The notes under the pieces were generated by a model. That model did not search any database. It was not told the origin of the DNA and saw only the letters and a program-made list of their open reading frames with translations. Source: JAMLIN01 sp964509685 (lineage in GTDB: Bacteria > Pseudomonadota > Gammaproteobacteria > Burkholderiales > Burkholderiaceae_E). Taken from it: a stretch of DNA of 51,174 bases. The stretch covers positions 1 to 51,174 of the forward strand of contig CAZDYQ010000011.1 of assembly GCA_964509685.1 (NCBI GenBank), in the 5' to 3' direction. Positions within the stretch are counted from its first letter, which is position 1; each line of letters starts with the position of its first letter. The position numbers were made by a program, and so were the translations under genes. Below, in pieces: positions 34,165-42,376 of the stretch.

Positions 34165-35370
34165 CTATCCGGCCTTCCCCTTGCCCTGCGCCTCGTCGGC
34201 AAGCCGCCGGAGCAGCGAGGCGGCGATGCGCTCGTTCTGCATCTCGGTGGTGCCGTCCACGTAGTTCGCGATGCGCGCGCCGACCAGGTGACGCCCGATC
34301 GGGCAGCTCTCGCGCAGCCCGCGCGCCCCCAGCACCTGCATGCAGTCTCGCAGGCGGCGCTCGGCGATGCGGACCGCGAACTTCTTCGCATGGGCGGCCG
34401 CCTCGATGGCGTCCTCGCCGGCATCGATGAGCCGGGCCGCGCGCTCTGTGAGCAGGCGCGAGGCCTCGAGGTCGGTCGCGGCATCCGCCAGCATCCAGCG
34501 AATCCCCTGGCGCTCGCTCAGGGGGCTGCCGAAGGTGTGGCGTTCCATCGCGCCGGCCACGGCGAGGCGCAACGCGGCGTCGAGCATCGCGTTGCACATC
34601 GCGGCCACGTAGGTGCGCGCCCCGTTGATGCTCGCGAGCGCGCGCTTGAAGGCCTCGCCGGGCGGATAGAAAAGGGCGTCCGCATCGAGCTCGACGCCTT
34701 CGAGCCGGAAGCCGCCCGCCCCGATGGCGTGGCCGCCGACGAGCGGCTCGACATGGCGGTCGGTGACCCCGGGCGCGTGGAGATCGACGAGGAAGCCGGC
34801 GATGCCCTTGTAGCCGGCGGAAGGGTCGGTCTGGGCATAGACGACCGCATGGTCGGCGCCCGCGGCATTGGTCGCCCAGGCCTTGGCGCCGTCGAGCACC
34901 CAGCCGTCCCCGTTGCGCCTCGCGCGCGTCGTGATCGCGGGGAAGTCGCTCCCTGCGCCCGGCTCGGTCAGGCATACCGTGCCGACCGACGTGCCGGCGA
35001 GCAGGCCCGGCAGCCAGCGTTCGCGCTGCGCCGGCGTGCCGTCGCGCGCGAGCCGGGCCGTCGCGTTGTGCGCATTGACCCAGGCGAACGCGAAGGCCAT
35101 GTCGTGCCGGGCGAAGACCTCCACGATCCGCATCTTGACCGTGTAGGGCAGGTCGTAGCCGCCCTGTTCGGCCGGCACCTGGATACGGTTGAGGCCGAGC
35201 GCGGCCGCCGCGGCGAGCGCTTCGCCGGGCCACTGGCGATCGTGTTCCCATTGCGGCGCGCCCCTGGCGACGACATTCTCGGCAAACGCTTCGGCGCGCG
35301 CGATCAGCGCCTGCGCCTCGACTTCGGAGACGGGCCCGGAACGGGGCATGGTGGGTGGTTGGGTCGGCAC
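34165..35370 (-). CDS. Acyl-CoA dehydrogenase family protein
   Basis: 401 residues from a GTG at 35370 (GAGAGG lies 10 bases before); an ATG at 35349 is an alternative. It is an FAD-dependent dehydrogenase fold: an N-terminal helical domain, VCLTEPGAGSDFPAITTRARRNGDGWVLDGAKAWATNA in the beta domain, and a C-terminal helical domain with QVLGARGLRESCPIGRHLVGARIANYVDGTTEMQNERIA. At the usual catalytic glutamate of the YEGTxxIQ motif the residue is Asp372 (YVDGTTEMQ). No Glu is evident at the alternative helix-G position (SINGARTYVAAM). It may oxidise an unusual acyl-CoA or have shifted activity. It is divergent from a serine hydrolase gene, with an acyl-CoA ligase farther right. Confidence 0.88.
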   Translation of the reverse strand: MPTQPPTMPRSGPVSEVEAQALIARAEAFAENVVARGAPQWEHDRQWPGEALAAAAALGLNRIQVPAEQGGYDLPYTVKMRIVEVFARHDMAFAFAWVNAHNATARLARDGTPAQRERWLPGLLAGTSVGTVCLTEPGAGSDFPAITTRARRNGDGWVLDGAKAWATNAAGADHAVVYAQTDPSAGYKGIAGFLVDLHAPGVTDRHVEPLVGGHAIGAGGFRLEGVELDADALFYPPGEAFKRALASINGARTYVAAMCNAMLDAALRLAVAGAMERHTFGSPLSERQGIRWMLADAATDLEASRLLTERAARLIDAGEDAIEAAAHAKKFAVRIAERRLRDCMQVLGARGLRESCPIGRHLVGARIANYVDGTTEMQNERIAASLLRRLADEAQGKGKAG

Positions 35371-35416
35371 AGTACATCCGCCTCTCGGCGGCTCCGGAAT
35401 GATTGCGGGGAGACTC

Positions 35417-35422
35417 TATACT
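35417..35422 (+). promoter_or_regulatory. -10 element candidate for the serine hydrolase gene
   Basis: TATACT (5 of 6) in the 105-base divergent gap, 54 bases before the ATG at 35476. No convincing -35 hexamer is seen. Confidence 0.4.
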
Positions 35423-35475
35423 GGCACGAACCGAGAGCCCGGGCCGCGTGGCCCGCACCGAGAGGAGACACGACC

Positions 35476-36591
35476 ATGAAGGACGCACTCGCCCGCATGC
35501 TGGAGTACCACCGCGCCGCCAGGCATTGTCCCGGCGCGCTGGTCCTCGTCGAGCGCGACGGCGTCGAACAGGCCCGACTGGTGTCCGGCACCATGCGTGG
35601 CGAGGACGGCTCCGGGCCCATGCGACCGGACGCCAAGTTCAGGATCGCTTCCCTGACGAAGCCGATCGTCAGCGTGCTCGCCATGATGCTCGTCGACGAA
35701 GGGCGGCTCGGCCTCGACGATGCGGTGCCGAGTCACCTGCCGGAGCTTTCCGGCATGCGGCTGGTCGACGGCTCGGCGCCCGCGCGGCAGCCGACGGTAC
35801 GCGACCTGATGCGCCACACCGCGGGGATGCCGTACGGCGGCGAGACGCGCGATCCGCGCGCGCTCGAACGGGTACGGGCGGAGGGCCTCGACGGCCGGCT
35901 GCCGCTGCTCGAGCCGGGCCGATTCCTCGAGTCGCTCGCCCGGCTGCCGCTAGCCAACCATCCCGGCGCGGCGTTTCGATACGGGTTCTCCACCGACGTC
36001 CTCGGGCTCGTCATCGAGCGCGTCCTCGGGCAGCGTCTCGGCGAGGCGCTCGCCGAAAGGGTGTTCGAGCCGCTGGGCATGCGCGATACCGGCTTCACCG
36101 TGCCGGCTGCGGACCTGGACCGCATGCCGCGCGCCTTTCCCGAGGACAAGGCCTGGCACAACTTCTTCGACGTGTTCGTGAAGGGCGACGAGGCCGGCAC
36201 CCCGATGCACAGCGGTGGCGGCGGTCTCGCGTCGACGATCGACGACTACGCCCGGTTCGCGCGGATGCTCGCCAACGGCGGCGTTGTCGATGGCCGGCGC
36301 TTCCTCTCCGAATCGTCCTTCGCGGAGATGACGCGCGACCAGCTCGACGAAGGCGTGGACGGACCCTTCGGCTACACGGGCCCGGGCTTCGGGTTCGGGC
36401 TCGGCCTGGCGGTGCGCCAGTCCTGGGGCGTGGCGGCCTATCCCTGCGCCCGGGGCGAGCTCACCTGGTCGGGGGTGACGGGCACGGCCATGTTCGTCGA
36501 TCCGGCGAGCCGCAGCTTCGCGCTCATGTTCAGCTGCAATACCGCCTCGCGGATGATGGCGCGGTTCGAGTTCCGGCGCGCGGTCGGCTGA
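35476..36591 (+). CDS. Serine hydrolase, beta-lactamase class C-like family
   Basis: 371 residues without a signal peptide, so probably cytoplasmic. Penicillin-binding-protein/esterase fold (PF00144). The nucleophile motif is S59-L-T-K62 (FRIASLTKPI). The second catalytic Tyr is probably Y169 in FRYGFSTDVLG, where the usual YxN is replaced by YGF. A C-terminal GVTGT segment takes the place of the KTG/HxG box. Lack of export and the altered second motif suggest an esterase or amidase (EstB/family VIII-like), not antibiotic resistance. AGAGGAGA lies before the ATG at 35476. It is divergent from the acyl-CoA dehydrogenase and convergent with an acyl-CoA ligase, so it may cleave an ester that feeds them. 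Confidence 0.85.
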   Translation: MKDALARMLEYHRAARHCPGALVLVERDGVEQARLVSGTMRGEDGSGPMRPDAKFRIASLTKPIVSVLAMMLVDEGRLGLDDAVPSHLPELSGMRLVDGSAPARQPTVRDLMRHTAGMPYGGETRDPRALERVRAEGLDGRLPLLEPGRFLESLARLPLANHPGAAFRYGFSTDVLGLVIERVLGQRLGEALAERVFEPLGMRDTGFTVPAADLDRMPRAFPEDKAWHNFFDVFVKGDEAGTPMHSGGGGLASTIDDYARFARMLANGGVVDGRRFLSESSFAEMTRDQLDEGVDGPFGYTGPGFGFGLGLAVRQSWGVAAYPCARGELTWSGVTGTAMFVDPASRSFALMFSCNTASRMMARFEFRRAVG

Positions 36592-36599
36592 TCCGCCCG

Positions 36600-36613
36600 C
36601 GCCCCCGGGGGCG
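36600..36613. terminator. Perfect GC palindrome between converging genes
   Basis: CGCCCCCGGGGGCG in the 27-base gap between the serine hydrolase stop and the acyl-CoA ligase stop. It has no loop as written (a hairpin would open two to four central bases) and no U-tract. Confidence 0.3.
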
Positions 36614-36618
36614 AACCT

Positions 36619-38265
36619 TCAGTCGCCGTCTTCCTCGCGCAGCAGCCGGCGCAGCACCTTGCCCGCGCCGGTTGCCGGCAGGGCATCGCGGAACCGGATC
36701 TCGCGCGGCGCCTTGTACGTCGCCATGTTCTCGCGCGCCCATGCGATGAGTTCGTCCGCCGTCACCGTTGCACCGGGCTCCCTGACCACGTAGGCGCGCA
36801 CGACCTCGCCACGGGTGGGATCGGGTATGCCGATCGCCGCTGCCTGGCGAATGGCGGGATGGCGAATCAGGATCGTTTCCACCTCCTCGGGGAAGACGCT
36901 GTAGCCCGAGACCTTGATCATCTCCTTGAACCGCCCGACGAAGCTCAGGTAGCCGGCCTCGTCGAGGCGGCCCATGTCGCCGGTATGGACCCAGCCGTCG
37001 CGCAGCGTCTTCTCGGTGGCCTCCGGCTTGTTCCAGTAGCCCTTGAACGAGCCCGGGCTGCGCACGATGATCTCGCCCAGCTCTCCTGGCGGCCGGTCCA
37101 GGCCGGTGTCGGGATCGATGATCCGGATTTCGACACCCGGCATCGGGCGGCCCTGGGTTCCCCAGCGCACGGCGTCGACCGGCATCCAGGTGTCGCAGGT
37201 GTGTGTCTCGGATAGTCCGTAGGCGAACTCGAAGGTGGGGCAGCCGCCGGTGAACTCGGCCCAGCGACGGGCGAGCGGCTCGGTGAGCGTGATGCCGAAG
37301 CTGGTCGCCGGATTGATCCGCAGCGACGACATGTCGAACTTCGTCGCCTCCGGATGCTCCATCACGGCGAGGTTCATCGGCGCCATGCTGTACCACCAGG
37401 TGACCCGATGGCGATCCACCGCCTGCAGGACCGCGAGCGGATCGAAACGATGCATCAGTACCGTGCTGGCGCCGGCATACACGGTGACATCGATGCCCAC
37501 GAGCATGCCGGCGATGTGGTACATGGGCGCGATGGCCAGCATCACGTCCTCCTGGCGCACGTCGTTCCCGTCGGCCGTGACGGCCGTCTTGAAGAGGGCG
37601 TTGCGATAGGTGAGCATCGCGCCCTTCGGCATCCCGGTGGTTCCCGAGGTGTAGGTCATCAGCGCGACGTCGTCGAGATCGGGCTCGTGAACGGGCGGCG
37701 CGATGCCGCGATACCCCTCGATCGCCTCGAGGAAGTCGCGCGTTCCCGGTGGCGTGGCCCGGTCGTCGCGCCCGGCGCGGAGCTCCTCGGGCAGCACGAT
37801 CGGTGGATCGGGCGGAAGCATGTCGGCGTGGCCGGTCACGAAGACGTGCTCGAGCGCCGTGTCGTCCCGCACCTCCGCCACGATGGGCGCCAGGTGGCGG
37901 GCCGCGACGATGATCTTCGCACCGAGATCTTCGAGCTGGTAGCGCAGCTCGTGCGCCTTGAACAGGGGCCCGCAGGGACCCACGATGCCGCCGATCTTCT
38001 GGATGCCGAAGTGCGCGATGATGTACTGGGGGCAGTTGCCCATGTAGAGGGCGACGCGGTCGCCCGCCCTCGCGCCGAGCGAATGCAGCAGGCTGGCGAA
38101 GGCGTCGCTGGCCCGGTCGAGCTCCGCGTAGCTCACCTCGCGACCGTACCAGACGAAGGCCGGGCGCCCCGGCTGCGTGCGCGCATGATGGCGGAGGTAC
38201 TCGTGCAGCGGACGTTCGCCGTGTCGCCAGGCGGGCAGGGCATTCGCATTCGTTTCGTTCGTCAT
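36619..38265 (-). CDS. AMP-dependent acyl-CoA synthetase
   Basis: 548 residues. ANL-superfamily ligase that turns a carboxylic acid into its CoA thioester. Motifs: LMTYTSGTTGMPKGAMLTY (P-loop), FAYGLSETHTCDT, GWVHTGDMGRLDEAGYLSFVGRFKEMIKVSGYSVFPEEVE (hinge and the lysine loop), and the C-terminal TGAGKVLRRLLRE with the catalytic Lys. It is closest in style to long-chain acyl-CoA synthetases, substrate unknown. The ATG at 38265 is favoured by a GGAG nine bases before it; an in-frame ATG at 38283 would add six residues. It is divergent from the molybdenum hydroxylase genes, and the acyl-CoA dehydrogenase is two genes away. Confidence 0.9.
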   Translation of the reverse strand: MTNETNANALPAWRHGERPLHEYLRHHARTQPGRPAFVWYGREVSYAELDRASDAFASLLHSLGARAGDRVALYMGNCPQYIIAHFGIQKIGGIVGPCGPLFKAHELRYQLEDLGAKIIVAARHLAPIVAEVRDDTALEHVFVTGHADMLPPDPPIVLPEELRAGRDDRATPPGTRDFLEAIEGYRGIAPPVHEPDLDDVALMTYTSGTTGMPKGAMLTYRNALFKTAVTADGNDVRQEDVMLAIAPMYHIAGMLVGIDVTVYAGASTVLMHRFDPLAVLQAVDRHRVTWWYSMAPMNLAVMEHPEATKFDMSSLRINPATSFGITLTEPLARRWAEFTGGCPTFEFAYGLSETHTCDTWMPVDAVRWGTQGRPMPGVEIRIIDPDTGLDRPPGELGEIIVRSPGSFKGYWNKPEATEKTLRDGWVHTGDMGRLDEAGYLSFVGRFKEMIKVSGYSVFPEEVETILIRHPAIRQAAAIGIPDPTRGEVVRAYVVREPGATVTADELIAWARENMATYKAPREIRFRDALPATGAGKVLRRLLREEDGD

Positions 38266-38417
38266 CGTCGTCTCGCTCTCCATCCTCTTCGTCCGGGGGA
38301 TGCCTGGCAGGGGCGGCCGGCCAGGCTCCCGATTGCGGGTTGTCCGCATTATGACGCTGCGCGAAGCCGGCCTTCGGTAGCATCGTCCATTGGCGCACGG
38401 GAGGCCATGGCCGGATC

Positions 38418-38900
38418 ATGGAGATCGAGATCAACGGCTCGCCGGTGTCGGTGCGGGTCGATCCGGCGATGCCCCTGCTCTGGGTGCTGCGTGACGCCCT
38501 CGGGCTGACGGGCACGAAGTACGGCTGTGGAACGGGCGCCTGTGGCGCCTGCACGGTGATCGTCGATGGCCGCGCCATGCGCAGCTGCGTCGTTCCGGTT
38601 TCGGCCATGGCCGGTCGCCGCGTCGCCACGATCGAGATGCTGGCGGCGCCGGAAGGCGACCCGCGGACGCGCCGCGTGCTCGAATCGTTGCGCGAGGCCT
38701 GGATCGAGGAGCAGGTGGCGCAGTGCGGCTATTGCCAGCCCGGCATGATCATGTGCGCCGCCGGCCTGCTGCTGGAGGATCCGGCGCCGGACGACGACAC
38801 GATCTCGGAGCGCATGACCGTGCTGTGCCGTTGCGGTACCTACCAGCGGGTGCGCGCGGCCATCGACGTCGCGGCCCGCCGGCTCGCCCGGGGAGCGTAG
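38418..38900 (+). CDS. Molybdenum hydroxylase small subunit, two [2Fe-2S] clusters (IorA/xanthine dehydrogenase type)
   Basis: 160 residues. The plant-ferredoxin-type N-terminal cluster uses Cys37, Cys42, Cys45 and Cys57 (KYGCGTGACGACTV). The C-terminal helical domain holds a second cluster through Cys102, Cys105, Cys136 and Cys138 (QCGYCQPGM ... CRCGTYQRV). It passes electrons from the molybdenum site of the partner subunit encoded 43 bases downstream. Isoquinoline 1-oxidoreductase alpha and aldehyde oxidase small subunits have this layout and length. It has no export signal of its own and would ride with the Tat-exported partner. Confidence 0.93.
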   Translation: MEIEINGSPVSVRVDPAMPLLWVLRDALGLTGTKYGCGTGACGACTVIVDGRAMRSCVVPVSAMAGRRVATIEMLAAPEGDPRTRRVLESLREAWIEEQVAQCGYCQPGMIMCAAGLLLEDPAPDDDTISERMTVLCRCGTYQRVRAAIDVAARRLARGA

Positions 38901-38943
38901 CGATGCCGTCGACAGGCGGCCCGCTCGTCGGCTCGGGGCACGG

Positions 38944-41214
38944 ATGAAGCGGCGGCATTTCCTGCTCGGCGCGGCCGGCGTCGGCGGCGCGATGATCGTC
39001 GGCTGGGGCCTGCTCCCGCCGAGGGGCAGGCTGGGGACGGCGGCGATGCTGCCGCCTGCGGCCGGGCGAATCGCGCTCAACGCCTGGGTACGGCTGGGAG
39101 AGGACGGAACCGCATCGCTCGTGATGCCGCGGGTCGAGATGGGCCAGGGCGTCCATACCGCCATTCCGATGCTGCTCGCCGAGGAGCTGCGCCTGCCCCT
39201 CGAGCGCATCCAGCTCGAGCCTCCGCCGCCCCATGCCATCTACGGCAACGTCGCCGTCTGGCTCAAGTACCTGCCGTTCCCGCCCGGGGAGGGGCCCGCC
39301 GGCGAGGACTCCGGCAGGCGTCGCGTCGCCCGGTGGCTGATGCTCAAGATCGGCAGGGAGGTCGGGCTGGACATCACCGCGGCGTCCTCGTCCGTGTCCG
39401 ATGCCTGGACGGTCGTGCGCATGGCCGGGGCGACCGCGCGGCAGCTGATCGTCGAACAGGCGGCGCGCCAATGGCGGGTGGCGCCCGGGCAGTGCACGCT
39501 GGCGGACGGCATGGTCAGCCATCCGGAGGGCTACAGCGCCGGGATCGGCGCGTTCGTCGCGAGCGCCGCGCAGAACGTGCCGGAGGCGGAGGTGCGGCCG
39601 ACGCCCCGCGAGGAATGGCGGGTGATCGGCCGGTCGCTGCCGCGCGTCGACCTGCCCGGGAAGACGGACGGCACGGCGCGTTTCGGCATCGATGTCCGCC
39701 TGCCCGGCATGCTGTTCGCGGCGGTGCGCCTGGCGCCCGTCCTGGGCGACGAGCTGGATTCCCTCGACGAGCCCGCCGTCCTCGCGCGGCCGGGCGTCGA
39801 GGCGGTGGTGCGACTGCCCGCCGAGCGCGGCGCGACGGGCGGGTTCGCCGTGGTCGCGCGGGACTCCTGGAGTGCCCGGCGTGCCGCCGAGGCCGCCGTG
39901 CCGCGCTGGCGCGGCGGTGGCGCGCGCGAGACCACGTCGGAGGGTGTGCTGGCGCGCCTGCGCACCGCGGTCGATTCGGAGGACGGCTTCGCCGTGCAGT
40001 CGCGGGGCGATCTCCAGGCGGCGTTCTCGCAGGCGACGTCGGTCGTCGAGGCGCGCTACGAGGTGCCTTTCCTCGCGCATGCCGCCATGGAGCCGCCCAA
40101 TGCGACGGCGTGGCTGCGCGATGGCCGGCTGACGGTCTGGGCGCCCACGCAGGTGCCCGGTCCGGCGTTGCGGGCCGCGATCGAGACGAGCGGGCTGGCG
40201 CCCCGCCGGGTCGAGCTCGAGCGGACGCTGGTCGGCGGCGGCTTCGGTCGGGGCCTCGAGGTGGATGTCATCCGCCAGGTCGTGCGCGTCGCCATGGCCT
40301 TGCCGGGGCGTCCGGTGCAGCTCCTGTGGTCTCGCGAGCAGGACCTCGCGCACGACTGGTACCGGCCGGCGTTCGCCGCCCGGTTCGCGGCGGCGCTGGA
40401 TCGGGGTGGACGGATCCTGGGCTGGCGACTGCGCACCGCGGGGGATTCGGTCGCACTGAACTGGCTCGTGCGCAACCGCCTCGACATCGACCTGCCCGTG
40501 CCGGACACGTCCTCGTCCGAGGGCCTGTTCGACCAGGCCTACGACGTTCCCGCCCGCCGCGTCGAGCATGTCCGCGTCCGCTCCGGCATCCCGGTGGGCA
40601 ACTGGCGCTCGGTGGGCCATTCGCACAACGCGTTCTTCCTGGAATGCTTCATCGACGAGCTCTCGGAGCGCGCGGGCGTGGATCCCCTGCGCTACCGGCT
40701 CGACCTGCTTCGCCATGCCCCTCGCCACCGTGCAGTGCTGGAGTTCGCCGCCGACCGCGGGGGCTGGGGCGAGCCGCTGCCGCCCGGCCGCGCCAGGGGC
40801 CTGGCCATGCACGAGTGCTACGGCACCATAGTCGCGATGGTGGCCGAGGTCGGGCAGGATCCGGATGGCGGACCGCGGGTCCATCGGGTGTGCTGTGCGC
40901 TCGATTGCGGCGCGGTCGTCAATCCGGGCATCGTGGCCCAGCAGATGGAGGGGGGCGTGGTCTTCGGGCTCTCGGCGGCGCTGCACGGCCGGATCGATGT
41001 CGAGGCGGGGCGGGTCGCCCAGGGCGGCTTCGGCGAGGCGGGCCTGCTGCGGCTTGCCGAGGCGCCGCTCGTCGAGACCCACATCGTGCCGAGCACCCGC
41101 CCGCCGGCGGGGGTGGGTGAACCCGGGGTGCCGCCGATCGCGCCCGCCGTCGCGAATGCGCTCTTCGCCCTGACGGGGCAGCGACACCGGCGACTCCCGA
41201 TGCGGCCGACCTGA
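38944..41214 (+). CDS. Molybdopterin-cytosine-dinucleotide hydroxylase large subunit (IorB-like)
   Basis: 756 residues. The N-terminus MKRRHFLLGAAGVGGAMIVGW has a twin-arginine motif (RRHFL) and a hydrophobic stretch, so the folded holoenzyme is probably sent to the periplasm by Tat. The protein has the split aldehyde oxidase/xanthine dehydrogenase large-subunit layout of the isoquinoline oxidoreductase beta family. Conserved segments are LVGGGFGRGLEVDVIRQVVRVA, GIPVGNWRSVGHSHNAFFLECFIDEL, and the active-site GVGEPGVPPIAPAVANAL with catalytic Glu726. Such enzymes hydroxylate N-heterocycles or oxidise aldehydes. No FAD subunit, cytochrome c subunit, or XdhC/MocA maturation gene is adjacent. 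Substrate unknown. Confidence 0.92.
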   Translation: MKRRHFLLGAAGVGGAMIVGWGLLPPRGRLGTAAMLPPAAGRIALNAWVRLGEDGTASLVMPRVEMGQGVHTAIPMLLAEELRLPLERIQLEPPPPHAIYGNVAVWLKYLPFPPGEGPAGEDSGRRRVARWLMLKIGREVGLDITAASSSVSDAWTVVRMAGATARQLIVEQAARQWRVAPGQCTLADGMVSHPEGYSAGIGAFVASAAQNVPEAEVRPTPREEWRVIGRSLPRVDLPGKTDGTARFGIDVRLPGMLFAAVRLAPVLGDELDSLDEPAVLARPGVEAVVRLPAERGATGGFAVVARDSWSARRAAEAAVPRWRGGGARETTSEGVLARLRTAVDSEDGFAVQSRGDLQAAFSQATSVVEARYEVPFLAHAAMEPPNATAWLRDGRLTVWAPTQVPGPALRAAIETSGLAPRRVELERTLVGGGFGRGLEVDVIRQVVRVAMALPGRPVQLLWSREQDLAHDWYRPAFAARFAAALDRGGRILGWRLRTAGDSVALNWLVRNRLDIDLPVPDTSSSEGLFDQAYDVPARRVEHVRVRSGIPVGNWRSVGHSHNAFFLECFIDELSERAGVDPLRYRLDLLRHAPRHRAVLEFAADRGGWGEPLPPGRARGLAMHECYGTIVAMVAEVGQDPDGGPRVHRVCCALDCGAVVNPGIVAQQMEGGVVFGLSAALHGRIDVEAGRVAQGGFGEAGLLRLAEAPLVETHIVPSTRPPAGVGEPGVPPIAPAVANALFALTGQRHRRLPMRPT

Positions 41215-41243
41215 CCCCCGGAACCCCCCCTTGCGCAGCTGCG

Positions 41244-41729
41244 TCAGTCGCGGAAGTTCTCGAACGAGAGCGGCAGCTCGTTCACCTTCTCGCGCACCAG
41301 GGCGATCGCCTCCTGGAGCACGTCCTTCTTGGCGCCGGAAATCCTTACGCTGTCGCCCTGGATGCTGGCCTGCACCTTGAGTTTGCTGTCCTTGACCAGC
41401 TTGACGATGCGCTTCGCGTCGGCACCGGATACGCCGTTGCGGACGGTGACCAGCTGCTTCACCTTGTCGCCGCCGATCTTCTGGACCTCGCCGAAGTCGA
41501 GGAACCTGACGTCCAGCTTCCGCTTCGCGCACTTCGACAGCAGGATGTCGCGCACCTGCGAGGCCTTGAAGTCGTCGTCGGCGTAGATCGTCAGGAGATT
41601 CTCGCCGAGCTCGATCCTTGCATCCGAGCCCTTGAAGTCGAAACGGTTCGCGATCTCCTTGTTCGACTGGTCGACCGCGTTCCGAAGCTCGACGGTATCG
41701 GCCTGGCAGACGACATCGAATGAAGGCAT
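41244..41729 (-). CDS. yajQ: YajQ-family nucleotide-binding protein
   Basis: 161 residues, full length. MPSFDVVCQADTVELRNAVDQSNKEIANRFDFKGSDARIEL is the family start, with the C-terminal KVQASIQGDSVRISGAKKDVLQEAIALVRE. YajQ proteins have two RNP-like folds; members bind nucleotides or RNA, and a Xanthomonas homologue binds cyclic di-GMP. AAGGAGAGTCCC before the ATG at 41729 is a strong ribosome binding site. It is divergent from the Hfq-like gene. Confidence 0.95.
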   Translation of the reverse strand: MPSFDVVCQADTVELRNAVDQSNKEIANRFDFKGSDARIELGENLLTIYADDDFKASQVRDILLSKCAKRKLDVRFLDFGEVQKIGGDKVKQLVTVRNGVSGADAKRIVKLVKDSKLKVQASIQGDSVRISGAKKDVLQEAIALVREKVNELPLSFENFRD

Positions 41730-41801
41730 GGGACTCTCCTTGGACTGGGGCCCGGCACGGTGCCATGGGCCGGGCGGTTCCGGGACCCGGACGGCGCGCC
41801 C

Positions 41802-41830
41802 TTGTCAGGCGATCCGTTCTGTGGGCTAAT
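41802..41830 (+). promoter_or_regulatory. Promoter of the Hfq-like gene
   Basis: TTGTCA (5 of 6) at 41802-41807, a 17-base spacer, and GCTAAT (4 of 6) at 41825-41830. Predicted start is near 41837, about 46 bases before the ATG at 41883 or 67 before the one at 41904. Confidence 0.6.
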
Positions 41831-41882
41831 CGTGCGCGGCCGAGTGCAGCCGGCCAGCTCTTATGGCATTCTTCCCATTGCG

Positions 41883-42374
41883 ATGCAACACGACCAGACG
41901 GAAATGAGCGACGGCTCGTCCAAGCCGGCGGCGCAGGCCACCGCCAAGGCAGGGGGCAAGGGCGGGGGCAAGTCGGCGGGCAAGAGTACCGACCGGGTGC
42001 AGTTCGCGTGGCTGAACAGCTTTCGCCGCGAGCGCCGCCCGATGGAAGTCTTCCTGGTCAACGGGCATCGCATCGCCGGGCGCATCCGCTCCTTCGACCA
42101 GCGGGCCATCCTGCTGGAGGGCCCGGGTGGCGACGACATCCTCCTGCTCCACCATGTGATCAGCACGATCCAGCCCGCGCGCGGGCGAGCCGGGCGAGGG
42201 AGCGGCAAGCGCGCGCGCCCCGAGGCCGACCAGCGACCGCCGCGCCAGGCGTTTCCGCGCCAGCCGCACGGCGGCGAGGCCGACGACGAGCCGGTGGATC
42301 GCGCTCCCCCGCCGCCGCGCAAGCCGACGGTGACGATCGTGCGCAAGCACCGCCGCATCGTGCGCGACGAGTGA
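41883..42374 (+). CDS. Divergent Hfq-like Sm-domain protein with basic tails
   Basis: 163 residues from the ATG at 41883; an ATG at 41904 (MSDGSSK) is an alternative with a slightly better purine stretch. Residues 1-38 are Lys/Gly/Ala-rich. Residues 40-103 align with the whole Sm core of Hfq: QFAWLNSFRRERRPMEVFLVNG, HRIAGRIRSFDQRAILLEG and HHVISTIQPAR. The rim motif RRER is kept. The RNA faces differ: in E. coli numbering Asp9 is Phe, Phe11 is Trp, Tyr25 is Phe, Lys31 is Arg, Phe42 is Arg, and YKH 55-57 is LHH, with a two-residue insertion in the loop before it. Residues 104-163 are Arg/Pro-rich and end TVTIVRKHRRIVRDE. It is probably an RNA-binding paralogue of Hfq; normal hfq would lie elsewhere. 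It has its own promoter and a double-hairpin end. Confidence 0.85.
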   Translation: MQHDQTEMSDGSSKPAAQATAKAGGKGGGKSAGKSTDRVQFAWLNSFRRERRPMEVFLVNGHRIAGRIRSFDQRAILLEGPGGDDILLLHHVISTIQPARGRAGRGSGKRARPEADQRPPRQAFPRQPHGGEADDEPVDRAPPPPRKPTVTIVRKHRRIVRDE

Positions 42375-42376
42375 CC

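Noticed and set aside
35476..36591. Beta-lactamase resistance gene
   Set aside because: There is no signal peptide, the YxN motif is YGF and the KTG box is missing, so an esterase or amidase role is more likely.
38266..38417. Promoter pair in the divergent gap before the molybdenum hydroxylase genes
   Set aside because: CATAAT on the minus strand (38353-38348) and TAGCAT on the plus strand (38378-38383) resemble -10 elements, but neither has a usable -35, so I did not list them as features.
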